Notes under the pieces: generated by a model
Database searches by the model: none
What the model was told of the DNA's origin: nothing
What the model saw: only the letters and a program-made list of their open reading frames with translations
Source of the DNA: SFTH01 sp963643985
Lineage (GTDB): Bacteria > Bacillota > Clostridia > Christensenellales > Aristaeellaceae
Assembly (NCBI GenBank): GCA_963643985.1
Contig: CAVINP010000013.1
Coordinates: forward strand, 1-29,626
Length of the DNA stretch: 29,626 nt
Direction of reading: 5' to 3'
Shown here: one piece after another, positions 6,897 through 14,231 of the stretch
How the letters are laid out: each line of letters starts with the position of its first letter
Numbering within the stretch: position 1 is the stretch's first letter
Position numbers and translations under genes: made by a program

Positions 6897-7639
6897 GCAT
6901 TGATATGAAGCACCAGTTTTCGCTGTGTGATGAACTGCTGGGCGCGATCCGGGCTTCCGGGCTGACAACCTGGAAGTTTGCCGAGGAACACGGGGTGCGC
7001 AAGTCGATGATCGGCGCGGTCTGCTATGAAAAGAAGCGTTCCGCCGATTCGCTACGAATCGGAACGCTTGAGAAACTGCTTCGAGCCTGCGGCCGAACGC
7101 TGGATGAATATGAGCCACGCTTAAAGCTCTATCCGGCGGCGGCCCAGGTGGCCGCGAATGCGATGCAGCACGGAATGGGCGCCAAGGAACTGGCCGATTG
7201 GCTGGGGTTCTCGACCAGTGTGAGTTTTACCCGAAGCGTCAATGCAGCGATGCGGGGCTGGCCTGAAGAGAGTGGCATCCGCGGTGCGCTGCTGATGCTC
7301 GGTACACTGGATGCATCGTTTACGGACTGGGTGGAACAGTATTTGATGGTTGAACCGGAACCAGAACCGGAACCGGAACCGGTGCCCGAACCGGAAGTGC
7401 CGAGAATAGATTTGTCGATGGCGTTTACCGACGAGGAAAGCGTATTGCTGGACAAGCTGGTCAGGATCGGCAAAGGGTACGGTTTTTCAGACAGTGAGCT
7501 GCGGGACGGATTTATTCCGAAAGAAAAGAAACTGGTCTGGTATTCGCACAGGTTGTACCGCTTTGAACTTGATGAACAGGGTTTTACGGCCTATTGGCGA
7601 AAGACCAACGATGTGAGCGTGAGGAGGAATTTTGCATGA
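6893..7639 (+). CDS. Helix-turn-helix protein with Glu-Pro linker
   Basis: A 248-residue protein starting at 6893 in an ATGA overlap. Residues about 10-65 are an HTH-like domain (SGLTTWKFAEEHGVRKSMIG), followed by a second helical unit that also looks HTH-like (AKELADWLGFSTSVSFTRSV). An EPEPEPEPEP linker around residues 155-168 separates this from a C-terminal domain of about 75 residues of unknown fold. The layout suggests a DNA-binding regulator with two recognition modules. The target and sign of regulation are unknown. The Glu-Pro linker is encoded by simple GAACCG repeats and so is prone to length variation. Confidence 0.6.
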   Translation: MSIDMKHQFSLCDELLGAIRASGLTTWKFAEEHGVRKSMIGAVCYEKKRSADSLRIGTLEKLLRACGRTLDEYEPRLKLYPAAAQVAANAMQHGMGAKELADWLGFSTSVSFTRSVNAAMRGWPEESGIRGALLMLGTLDASFTDWVEQYLMVEPEPEPEPEPVPEPEVPRIDLSMAFTDEESVLLDKLVRIGKGYGFSDSELRDGFIPKEKKLVWYSHRLYRFELDEQGFTAYWRKTNDVSVRRNFA

Positions 7640-7974
7640 TGGGCGATCGGGAACTGGTGGATCTGATGCAGCGTGCTTTCTTTGCCGATTATCTGTACCG
7701 GCAATTGAGCGAGGAATGCTGCGAGCTGAGCCAGGCGGCTCTTAAGATGGTGCGGCGAATGATGGACGAAACACCGGAGAGCGCGCGGAGTGTGCTGGAG
7801 CACTATGTTGAAGAACTGGCCGATGTAAAGATCATGTGGGATCTGGCCGTGGCCAATATGAACGATGAGCAGGTGCGCACGATGAATTCGATCATGGAGC
7901 AGAAACGGCAGCGGATGGAAGAGCGGATGATGGGGAAAATCAACCCCTCCGCTGCCGAACCGGAGGATGCGTAA
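7636..7974 (+). CDS. MazG-like all-alpha NTP pyrophosphohydrolase
   Basis: A 112-residue protein; ATG at 7636 has AGGAGG at 7622-7627 and overlaps the previous stop. The motif EECCEL near residue 25 and EELADV near residue 57 form the paired ExxE and ExxD metal-binding sites of the MazG/dUTPase-like all-alpha family. Such enzymes hydrolyse nucleoside triphosphates to monophosphates and pyrophosphate, cleaning the pool or changing alarmone levels during phage growth. The C-terminus (NPSAAEPEDA) comes from a decayed repeat A (7942-7966), which also provides the RBS of the next gene. Confidence 0.7.
   Translation: MMGDRELVDLMQRAFFADYLYRQLSEECCELSQAALKMVRRMMDETPESARSVLEHYVEELADVKIMWDLAVANMNDEQVRTMNSIMEQKRQRMEERMMGKINPSAAEPEDA
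7942..7966 (+). repeat. Decayed repeat A that supplies the next RBS
   Basis: AACCCCTCC at 7942-7950 is the A start. CCTCC (7946-7950) can pair with GGAGG (7962-7966), which is the Shine-Dalgarno of the ORF starting at 7974 (7-nt spacing). Confidence 0.5.
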
Positions 7975-8264
7975 TGAGCTTTAATATCATGCTGTGGGCG
8001 CTGGAGGTATTTTGCGCGCTGGTCGGGGCGGCTGTTGCCGTGCTGGTGGCGTTGATCATCATTATTCGAAGGGAGAACCGGGAAGATGGAAGGAAAGAAA
8101 GCGCTGAGTTTGGAGACTTACGGCAAGATCATGGACGGCGCGCTGGAGGCCGTGAGCGTGCAGGTGCTGATCGAGCTGCCGGAGGGCACGCTGGAGGCCA
8201 GGGTCACAGACAATCTGGACATGGGCAGCGTGGTTCAGTTTTACGCGATGCTCAATGCAATTAA
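7974..8264 (+). CDS. Small membrane protein, overlapping ORF
   Basis: The ORF starts at 7974 in a TAATG overlap with the MazG-like gene, with GGAGG at 7962-7966. Residues about 5-32 form a strong transmembrane segment (VLVALIIIIRR at the end). The ORF then stays open for about 60 residues while overlapping the next gene (8086) by 179 nt. That part (rich in Gly, Arg and Ala) is simply the alternative frame of the downstream coding sequence. The functional peptide is probably the first about 40 residues, with the long tail a by-product. A lost stop or frameshift near 8086 is possible. Confidence 0.5.
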   Translation: MSFNIMLWALEVFCALVGAAVAVLVALIIIIRRENREDGRKESAEFGDLRQDHGRRAGGRERAGADRAAGGHAGGQGHRQSGHGQRGSVLRDAQCN

Positions 8265-8385
8265 ACCGGTCTTTGAAAAGTTGCGCAGCGAGGTAGCGCT
8301 GCAGCTTTGTGACGAGGAATGGGAAAAGGTGATCGATGGCATGCTGGCCATGGTGAAGGATGAAATTATGGAGGTAAAGGTATGA
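8086..8385 (+). CDS. Conserved-looking early protein of unknown function
   Basis: A 99-residue protein with AAGGGAG at 8069-8075 before the ATG at 8086. It looks like a folded alpha/beta protein (VSVQVLIELPEGTLEARVTD, then helices ending VIDGMLAMVKDEI) with no motif I recognise. Its stop overlaps the SSB start (ATGA at 8382), so it is translated with the single-strand binding protein. Position between nucleotide-metabolism and SSB genes suggests a role in replication or recombination, but that is inference only. Confidence 0.65.
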   Translation: MEGKKALSLETYGKIMDGALEAVSVQVLIELPEGTLEARVTDNLDMGSVVQFYAMLNAIKPVFEKLRSEVALQLCDEEWEKVIDGMLAMVKDEIMEVKV

Positions 8386-8771
8386 ACAAGCTGATTATCA
8401 TCGGAAATCTGACGCGAGATCCGGAGAGCCGGGATGTGAACGGTACGCCGCTGTGCACGTTCACGGTGGCGGTGAACAGGCGCGTGAAACAGGGTGAGCA
8501 TCCGCAGGCGGATTACGTGCGGGTGAGCGCCTGGCGGCAGCTGGGCGAGACGTGCGCGAAGTATCTGGCAAAGGGCCGAAAGGTCTACGTTGAAGGCCCG
8601 GTGAGCACGCACGGTTATAGCGACAGCAAGACCGGCGAAGCCCGGGCGGCGCTGGAGATGCGGGCCGACAGCGTGGAATTCTTGACGCCCAGGGGGCAGC
8701 AGCAGGTCGAACCGGAGACGGATGCGGACGGATTTACGGATGCGTCCGACGATGAGAACAATCCGTTCTAA
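8382..8771 (+). CDS. ssb: Single-stranded DNA-binding protein
   Basis: A 129-residue OB-fold SSB. The N-terminal part (MNKLIIIGNLTRDPESR, FTVAVNR, DYVRVSAWRQLGETC, KGRKVYVEGPV) is the classic bacterial SSB fold. The C-terminal tip DDENNPF keeps the acidic stretch and terminal Pro-Phe that recruit other replication proteins, though with Asn-Asn replacing the usual acidic/Ile residues. The linker is short, as in phage SSBs. GGAGG with suitable spacing precedes the ATG at 8382. It should protect single-stranded DNA made by the primase-helicase at 1060. Confidence 0.95.
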   Translation: MNKLIIIGNLTRDPESRDVNGTPLCTFTVAVNRRVKQGEHPQADYVRVSAWRQLGETCAKYLAKGRKVYVEGPVSTHGYSDSKTGEARAALEMRADSVEFLTPRGQQQVEPETDADGFTDASDDENNPF

Positions 8772-8783
8772 GGAGGGCAGAGT

Positions 8784-9272
8784 ATGACGGCGCTTGAAGT
8801 TTTCGAGAGGTGTGCCAGGGCAGACAACGATATCGCGCGGATCGAAGAGAAGATCGAGCGCCGCCGTGCGCTGGCAATGGGCTGCACGGCCAAGCCGGCG
8901 GACAGCCAGGGCGGCGGTGGCAGCAAGGATGCCAGCATGAAGCTGGTGGACTACATGGCCGACCTGGAAGAGCTGGAGGACGAGCTTCAGAAGCGGAAGA
9001 ACCGGAAAGCTATGGACATCGGTTGCGCTGTGTATCTGGCAGAGCAGCTGCCCGATACCATGGGCAGCATCATGGTGCGGTGTTTTCTGCGCGGACAGGT
9101 GCTGCGGGATGTGGCCGGAGATCTGGGATACAGCATGAGCCACATCAAGCGGATGAAACGCGAGGCCGAGCAGGCGTGCCGGAATATTCATATCACATGG
9201 TGGGACGGCGAGCATGTGCCGGTGCTCTCGGACGGAAATCGCATCAAGGTGTTAAAAGATGATACCGAATGA
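8784..9272 (+). CDS. HTH protein in the late-regulator position
   Basis: A 162-residue protein after a strong AGGAGG. The N-terminal half is coiled coil (DNDIARIEEKIERRRALA, then LEELEDELQKRKNRKA). The C-terminal half carries a sigma-70-region-4-like helix-turn-helix (FLRGQVLRDVAGDLGYSMSH followed by IKRMKREA). Such proteins sit just before the terminase genes in many Firmicutes phages and resemble ArpU/RinA-type late activators or DUF1492-like proteins. Its last codons overlap the four 10-bp tandem repeats at 9261-9300, so an autoregulatory or late-promoter binding site is a reasonable guess. Assignment to one family is not certain. Confidence 0.65.
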   Translation: MTALEVFERCARADNDIARIEEKIERRRALAMGCTAKPADSQGGGGSKDASMKLVDYMADLEELEDELQKRKNRKAMDIGCAVYLAEQLPDTMGSIMVRCFLRGQVLRDVAGDLGYSMSHIKRMKREAEQACRNIHITWWDGEHVPVLSDGNRIKVLKDDTE

Positions 9273-9300
9273 TACCGGATGATACTTGATAATACCATGA
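9261..9300 (+). repeat. Four 10-bp tandem repeats
   Basis: Units of about GATACCGAAT, GATACCGGAT, GATACTTGAT and AATACCATGA occur head to tail with an exact 10-bp period, one DNA helical turn. They overlap the stop of the late-regulator-like gene and precede the candidate promoter. They could be a binding array for that regulator or for terminase. Confidence 0.75.
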
Positions 9301-9315
9301 CAAATGTGATATGGT
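9286..9315 (+). promoter_or_regulatory. Candidate late promoter with extended -10
   Basis: TTGATA (9286-9291), an 18-nt spacer and TATGGT (9310-9315) with a TG one base upstream (9307-9308) make an extended -10 promoter. It overlaps the last tandem repeats and an inverted repeat TACCAT/ATGGTA (9293-9298 and 9311-9316). A terminator follows about 20 bp downstream, so a leader with antitermination is possible. Confidence 0.4.
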
Positions 9316-9335
9316 ACGATCAACAGGTTGTGGAT

Positions 9336-9367
9336 AAAGACAGACGCGAAAGCGGGCTGTCTTTTTT
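9336..9367 (+). terminator. Intrinsic terminator between early and late genes
   Basis: AAAGACAG-A-CGC-GAAA-GCG-GG-CTGTCTTTTTT is a stable hairpin with a GAAA tetraloop and a run of six Ts at 9362-9367. It should end early transcripts before the HNH and terminase genes. Confidence 0.75.
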
Positions 9368-9374
9368 CATGGGC

Positions 9375-9398
9375 AAAAGCGACAACGTGGACGCTTTT
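9375..9398 (+). repeat. Repeat B, copy 3
   Basis: 24-bp near-palindrome with core CAACGTGG, directly upstream of the RBS (GGAG) of the HNH gene. Confidence 0.85.
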
Positions 9399-9410
9399 GG
9401 AGTGAAGAGA

Positions 9411-9731
9411 ATGTATTACGGAAAAAAGGCGGATCCGTTTTACAAGAGTGCGGCGTGGCGGAGAGCCAGGGCGGCGGCGCTGGATCGCGATCATCACTTA
9501 TGCCGCGACTGCATGGCCGCTAAGGCCCGGGGCGAGATGGTGAGAGCGCGGACGGCGACAGTGGTGCATCATATACTGCCGGTGGAACTGCGGCCGGATC
9601 TGAAGCTGGATATGGACAATCTGATCAGCTTGTGCGAGGCCTGCCACAACAAGCGACATCCGGAGAAGGGCGGAAATGCCGATGCGTCCAAGACGGAAAC
9701 GCCGACCGGGGTCAGAGTGATCAAGGTGTAG
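9411..9731 (+). CDS. HNH endonuclease
   Basis: A 106-residue HNH nuclease. ATG at 9411 is chosen because GGAG lies 8 nt upstream; the longer open frame from 9279 would include the terminator and repeat B. The sequence contains CRDC and CEAC zinc-ligand pairs and the core HHILPVELRP...MDNLISLCEACHNKRH, with the catalytic first His in the HH pair. A stand-alone HNH gene next to terminase is a hallmark of HK97-like packaging modules, where it helps terminase cut DNA at cos. This suggests cohesive-end packaging, with a cos site probably near 9270-9760, though none was identified by eye. Confidence 0.9.
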   Translation: MYYGKKADPFYKSAAWRRARAAALDRDHHLCRDCMAAKARGEMVRARTATVVHHILPVELRPDLKLDMDNLISLCEACHNKRHPEKGGNADASKTETPTGVRVIKV

Positions 9732-9756
9732 CGAATAAATGTTAGGAGATGACGGA

Positions 9757-10143
9757 ATGAGCGAGGTTGTGGAAAAGGTTGTGGATAACCTGGGGACAAA
9801 TTATTTCCCCGAAGACGAAGCTGCGGCGAAGCGCTTCGATCAGCTCGCGGACGAGGTGGTCGGCGACGGAGATCTGCGGCCGCAGCATGGCATACTGATC
9901 GCCAATATCGTGCGAGGCGAGTTTCTGGCCGAGAAGCTGAAGGCGGATATCGACAAGCGCGGCATGGGCGAGACGGCCAGAAACGGCCGTCAAACGTACT
10001 GGCGGGAAAACAAGTCGGTCAATGCTCTGATGAAGCTGATGGAGCAGCAGCGCCGGACGCTGCAGGCGCTGGGTCTGATCGCAAAGAGCTCAACGGGGGC
10101 CAACGCCGACGATGACGATGACGGCGGCTTCAACGACTTCTGA
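9757..10143 (+). CDS. terS: Terminase small subunit, P27-like
   Basis: A 128-residue protein. ATG at 9757 is chosen over 9739 because AGGAG at 9744-9748 fits it. The pattern of helices, ending NALMKLMEQQRRTLQALGLI and an acidic C-terminus, matches the P27 family of small terminases that bind phage DNA and recruit the large subunit. The acidic tail (NADDDDDGG) is encoded where the TerL ORF already begins (10112), so the two genes overlap by about 30 nt in different frames. Position after HNH and before TerL is canonical. Confidence 0.8.
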   Translation: MSEVVEKVVDNLGTNYFPEDEAAAKRFDQLADEVVGDGDLRPQHGILIANIVRGEFLAEKLKADIDKRGMGETARNGRQTYWRENKSVNALMKLMEQQRRTLQALGLIAKSSTGANADDDDDGGFNDF

Positions 10144-11963
10144 TTTCTCCGGCGCTTTGAAGCCAGCCACCGCTTTGAACCCCTCCGGCTGCCGGAGGCA
10201 GCCACCTCCCCTTTCAGGGGAGGCAAGAGGTTACGACAGTGGGGGCAAGGCGGGAAACGAGCTGATCGAGAGCGTTTATCAGTATGCACGGGATGTGCTG
10301 GAAGGCAAGATCGTCGCCTGCAAAAAGGTGATGATGGCCTGCCGGCGCTTCTTCGACGATCTGAAGCGCAGCAGCGATGACGCGAGCTGGCCGTGGATAT
10401 TCGATCCGGTCAAAGCGGTGCGTCCGATCAGCTATATGGAGACTTATCTGACGCCCAGCAAGGGCAATTACGACCGGTTTACGCTGATGCCATGGGAGCG
10501 CTTCTGCGAAGCAAACTTATACGGCTGGGTGCACCGCGAGACCGGCCTTCGGCGGTTCAACGAGGGGTTGATCGTGGTCGGCCGTGGCAACGGCAAATCA
10601 ACGCTTGTCTCCGGCAATGCGAGCTATGGCGTATCGAAGGACGATGAGCGCGGTGCGGACGTGTATCTGCTGGCCAACAGCAAAGAACAGGCGAGCATCG
10701 TGTTCAACGAGTGCGCGACGCAGATCAGGGAGAGCAAAATTGCCAAACACTTTAGGGTGCTGCGGGATGCGATCTATTACGACCGGACAAACGGCTGCAT
10801 TCGGCACCGGGCATCCGACAGCCGCAAACTGGATGGCTTGAATCCCGCGATGGCGGTGTTTGATGAGTTGCACGCATACCGCGATTTCAAGCTGATCAAC
10901 GTTATCAAGCGCGGCATGAACAAGAGACGGCAGCCGCTGGCGCTGTACATCACGACGATGGGCACGGTGCTGGACGGGCCGCTGATGTACTTTTATCAGC
11001 TTTTTACCGATGCCATGATTCCCGGCAAGCTGCGAGAGGATGTCGCCGAGCGGATGTTCACGTTTATATGTGAACTGGATGAGAATGACGATATCGAGGA
11101 TTCCAGCAATTGGATCAAGGCAAATCCCTCAATCGGGGTGTTATTGGATATTGAGCAGCTGCGGGCGGACTGGGCGCGGTGCCGACAGATACCTCAGGAG
11201 CGCGCGGACTTTATATGCAAGCAGCTGAACATATTCACGAACAACACCGATGCCAAGTTTGTGGATTTCGAAGTGCTCAAGCGTAACAATCGCGAGCTGG
11301 ACGCGAACGGCCTGATCGGTCGGGAGTGCTACGGCGGCTTTGACCTGTCGCTGACGGAGGATTTTACGGCGGCGGCGCTGGAGTTTCCGATGGAGGACGG
11401 GAGCNNNNNNNNNNAGCTTCTTCTGGCTGGGGCATACATGGATACCGCAGAAGAAGGTCGAAGCGGACAACGAGAAGATACCGTATTACGAATGGGCCAT
11501 GAAGGGGTATCTGACGATCGTGCCGGGCGATTACGTGCGCTACGAGTCGGTGTTTGAGTGGTTTCAGAAAGCGTGCCAGGAATATGAGGTCCGGTCGATC
11601 GGATACGATCCGGCGAATGCGATGCGCCTGGTGCAGAGCATGCAGGCGGCCGGGATGCCGGTGAACCTGGTGCGCCAGGGGCCGATGACATTGAACGCGC
11701 CGATGAAGAACATGCGCGAGGTGCTGCTGGACGGCAAGCTGGTATTCAACAACAACGAGATGTGCCGGTGGTATCTGGACAATATCAAGATCCGCCAGGG
11801 TGTACGCGCGACAGAGCATGAAAACTGGCTGCCGACGAAGGCCGGGCGGTATTCCAAGATTGACGGCTTCGCGGCGCTGCTGAATGCACACGCCGAGCAG
11901 CTGCGGCTCAATCCCGTCGGACGGGATGACGATGCCGCGGGAGTGACGTTTATTGAATTGTAG
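10112..11963 (+). CDS. terL: Terminase large subunit (interrupted by assembly gap)
   Basis: This large terminase packages DNA into the prohead. It has Walker A GRGNGKST (residues 157-164 from ATG 10112), Walker B VFDELHA (249-255), and a C-terminal RNase H-like nuclease with acidic residues in YGGFDLS, GYDPANA and SKIDGFAAL. The frame is broken only by 10 Ns at 11405-11414: the upstream frame ends cleanly at 11404 and the downstream frame is open from 11415 (SFFWLGHTWIP), so the gene is intact. The first about 55 residues (STTSDFSGALKPATAL, then NPSGCRRQPPPLSGEARG) are not terminase-like and are translated from repeat A copy 5. Conserved sequence begins near ELIESVYQYARDVL (about nt 10260). 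No RBS supports a later start, so the leader may really be made, coupled to TerS. Confidence 0.9.
10178..10230 (+). repeat. Repeat A, copy 5, inside the TerL leader
   Basis: AACCCCTCC, hairpin GGCTGCC-GGA-GGCAGCC (a longer, covaried version of the usual first hairpin), then CCTCCCC-TTTCA-GGGGAGG. It is translated in frame in the 5' part of the terminase ORF. Confidence 0.85.
11405..11414. other. Assembly gap (10 Ns)
   Basis: Ten Ns inside the terminase gene. Codons are in frame on each side of the gap (AGC at 11402-11404 and AGC at 11415-11417), so the real distance must be a multiple of three. The same AGC on both edges suggests the flanks may overlap by three bases, giving a seamless DGSFFWLGHTWIP. 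Confidence 0.9.
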
Positions 11964-11977
11964 CGGGAAGGGCGACG

Positions 11978-12025
11978 AACCCCTCCGGCGCTTCGCGCCA
12001 CCTCCCCTTTCAGGGGAGGCAAGGG
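11978..12025 (+). repeat. Repeat A, copy 6
   Basis: Full copy with hairpin GGCGC-TTC-GCGCC, followed three bases later by repeat B copy 4. It is almost identical to copies 3 and 7. The whole interval 11964-12130 before the portal gene holds only A-B-A. Confidence 0.9.
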
Positions 12026-12028
12026 ATG

Positions 12029-12052
12029 AAAAGCGACAACGTGGACGCTTTT
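12029..12052 (+). repeat. Repeat B, copy 4
   Basis: 24-bp near-palindrome with core CAACGTGG between two A copies in the terL-portal interval. Confidence 0.85.
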
Positions 12053-12062
12053 GGAGATGACG

Positions 12063-12111
12063 AACCCCTCCGGCGCTTCGCGCCACCTCCCCTTTCAGGG
12101 GAGGCAAGAGG
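12063..12111 (+). repeat. Repeat A, copy 7
   Basis: Full copy, near-identical to copy 6 over its length, ending seven bases before the portal gene's GGAGG. Confidence 0.9.
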
Positions 12112-12130
12112 GTGAACGGAGGAAGGTAGC

Positions 12131-13318
12131 ATGGGGATTTTTTCCAGGAAGACGAGGAAGGACACGAGGAGCCGTGACCGTCCCGAACGGACGGTACTGC
12201 CCCTGTGGAGCATGCTGAAAAACGTCAAGGCACAGCAGGATCTGAAGGGCAGCGAGGCTGTGTACAGCGCCGTCTCGCGCATTGCCAATACGATGGCCTG
12301 CATGCCGATGCACTTGTACTGCAAGCATGAATTGTGCGTGAACGATCCCAGAGAAAAGTGCGTATCCTATGCGCCCAATCAGAATCTGACACCGTACAGC
12401 TTCAAGCTGTCGGTGGAGGCCTGCCGCGACACCTACGGCGTGGCGTATATACTGATTGTGCCGGAAGAGGACGGCGTCACGGTGGCCAAACTGGATCCAA
12501 TTGATCCGAGCCGCGTGCAGGCGCTGAGGTCGCTGGAGACGCAGGAGATCTGGTACCAGGTGACACTGGATGACGGCGTGGTTGCCAATATCCACAACTC
12601 GCGCATGATCGTGCTGCATCACATGTCAACCGACGGCGTAAACGGCATATCTCCCGTCGATGTGCTGGCAGGGACATTGAACTACGACAAAAAGATCCAG
12701 GATATCAGTCTGCAGCAGCTCGAGGGCGTAAAGGACAGCGTGGTGCTCACGTATCCGACGACTTTGAACGGCGACAAACGCGCCGATTATACCAAGGCGT
12801 TTTTGGATGCGTACAAGAAGAGCAACGGTCATCTGATCATACTCGACGGCGGCGTGACGGCCGATACGATCAAGGGCAGCATGGTGGACGCCCGGGTGCT
12901 GGATGTGGATAACATCACCAAGCGCAAGGTGGCTGCCGTATACAATATGCCGCCGCGGATGCTCGGCGATACGGCTGCCAGCGGATATTCGACCAGCGAG
13001 CAGGACATCTCCGAATTTTTGAAGCTGACGATCCTGCCGATCGTGAAGCAGTGGGAAGAGGCCTTCAGTAGACGGCTTTTGACCTATGAAGAGATTCAAG
13101 AGGGCTATTGCTTCCGGTTCGACATGGATGCACTCAAGCGCGGCGATACGGCCGCGATGGCTGACAAGCACCAGAAGGGTGTAAGATCCGGCGTTATGAC
13201 ACCGAACGAGGCCCGCGCCGAGAACGGGCTGCCGCCGATCGAGTACGGTGATGAGATATTTATCTCGCGCGATATGGTGCCGGTGAGGACACTGATTGAG
13301 AATCCGGAACTGAATTGA
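12131..13318 (+). CDS. HK97-family portal protein
   Basis: A 395-residue portal subunit, of the usual length for the HK97 portal family. The N-terminus has a basic start followed by a segment of the type GSEAVYSAVSRIANTMACMP, the conserved entry helix. Later parts (EGVKDSVVLTYPTTLN, VYNMPPRMLGD, YSTSEQDISEFLKLTI) are typical portal motifs. It forms the dodecameric ring through which DNA enters and to which the tail joins. ATG at 12131 follows GGAGG at about 12118. Expression may be affected by the A-B-A repeat cluster immediately upstream. Confidence 0.93.
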   Translation: MGIFSRKTRKDTRSRDRPERTVLPLWSMLKNVKAQQDLKGSEAVYSAVSRIANTMACMPMHLYCKHELCVNDPREKCVSYAPNQNLTPYSFKLSVEACRDTYGVAYILIVPEEDGVTVAKLDPIDPSRVQALRSLETQEIWYQVTLDDGVVANIHNSRMIVLHHMSTDGVNGISPVDVLAGTLNYDKKIQDISLQQLEGVKDSVVLTYPTTLNGDKRADYTKAFLDAYKKSNGHLIILDGGVTADTIKGSMVDARVLDVDNITKRKVAAVYNMPPRMLGDTAASGYSTSEQDISEFLKLTILPIVKQWEEAFSRRLLTYEEIQEGYCFRFDMDALKRGDTAAMADKHQKGVRSGVMTPNEARAENGLPPIEYGDEIFISRDMVPVRTLIENPELN

Positions 13319-13407
13319 AACCTATAAGGTTTGCTCGGTTTCTCCTAACGGCCGGGTGGATCCTGTCCGGCGCGCTGTTCACGGGTGCGGTTGCCCGGAT
13401 GATATAA
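13315..13407 (+). CDS. Possible tiny membrane protein (30 aa)
   Basis: A 30-codon ORF beginning with TTG at 13315, which overlaps the portal stop as TTGA, and ending at 13405-13407. The peptide has a basic N-terminus (MKPIRFARF) and a hydrophobic stretch (LLTAGWILSGALFTGAVA), so it would be a single-span membrane peptide filling the otherwise empty 111-bp gap before the protease. There is only a weak RBS and a rare start codon, so support is modest. The gap also contains the perfect dyad AAACCT-ATA-AGGTTT at 13318-13332, which could instead be regulatory. Confidence 0.35.
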   Translation: MKPIRFARFLLTAGWILSGALFTGAVARMI

Positions 13408-13429
13408 GGGTCCTATTTGGAGGTACAGA

Positions 13430-14230
13430 ATGAATGAGAAAGATTTGAAGTTTTGGTCTTTCTCGCCGAAGAGTGAAGCGCAGCCGGTGAACCGGCTGTA
13501 CATCTGCGATGCGATCGCGCGGTATCAGAGCTGGTTTGGCGATGAGGTGACGAGTGCGGATTTCAGAAGTGAGCTTGCTGCCTGCCGGGGTGATATCGAG
13601 CTGATACTCGACAGCCCGGGCGGCGATGCCTTCGCCGGCAATGCGATCTATGATATGCTCAGAGAGTATTCCGCCAGCGGCAAAGGCCGTATCGTTGCCA
13701 AGGTATCGCTGGCCGCGAGTGCCGCCAGCATTATTGCCATGGCTGCGGATGAGATCCAGATCAGCCTGGTCGGCACGATCATGATCCACAATCCGTGGAG
13801 CGCGCTGCAGGGCAATGCCCACGACCTGCGCGCAACGGCCGATATCCTCGATGAGATCCGCGAGGGTCAGGTTCGAGCCTACATGCAAAAGACCGGGCTG
13901 TCGCATGATGAGGTTGTGGCGCTGATGGACGGCGAGAACAACGACGGTACGTACATGAATGCCAAGACCGCCATGGAACTGGGCTTTGCCGACAAGATCC
14001 TTAACGAGGATAACGAAGGCTGGGTCTCGGAGGCGGCGAAGGCGAAGATCGCAGCATGCATGGTGCGGATGGAAGAGGGAAAGGAAGACGAAATCCCTCC
14101 GTCGACGGAGCATGAAGCACCGGACAAGGAAGACAAGGAAGAGCGCAACAGCGCCAAGGCGGCAATGATGCTGGCCGGGCTGAAGTTGCAGATGAGCGTG
14201 CTGCAGGCACGCATCGAAGGAGGTTATTAA
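13430..14230 (+). CDS. ClpP-like prohead protease
   Basis: A 266-residue S14-type serine protease. The nucleophile is probably Ser97 in VSLAASAAS, with His120 in MIHNP and Asp172 in NNDGTY completing the ClpP triad. DSPGGDAFAGNAIYD (residues about 62-76) is the oxyanion-forming glycine segment. It should trim the capsid protein's N-terminal delta domain during head maturation. GGAGG precedes the ATG at 13430. The C-terminal about 60 residues are charged and low in complexity (EDEIPPSTEHEAPDKEDKEE), as often seen in phage versions. It lies between portal and capsid genes, as expected. Confidence 0.93.
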   Translation: MNEKDLKFWSFSPKSEAQPVNRLYICDAIARYQSWFGDEVTSADFRSELAACRGDIELILDSPGGDAFAGNAIYDMLREYSASGKGRIVAKVSLAASAASIIAMAADEIQISLVGTIMIHNPWSALQGNAHDLRATADILDEIREGQVRAYMQKTGLSHDEVVALMDGENNDGTYMNAKTAMELGFADKILNEDNEGWVSEAAKAKIAACMVRMEEGKEDEIPPSTEHEAPDKEDKEERNSAKAAMMLAGLKLQMSVLQARIEGGY

Positions 14231-14231
14231 C

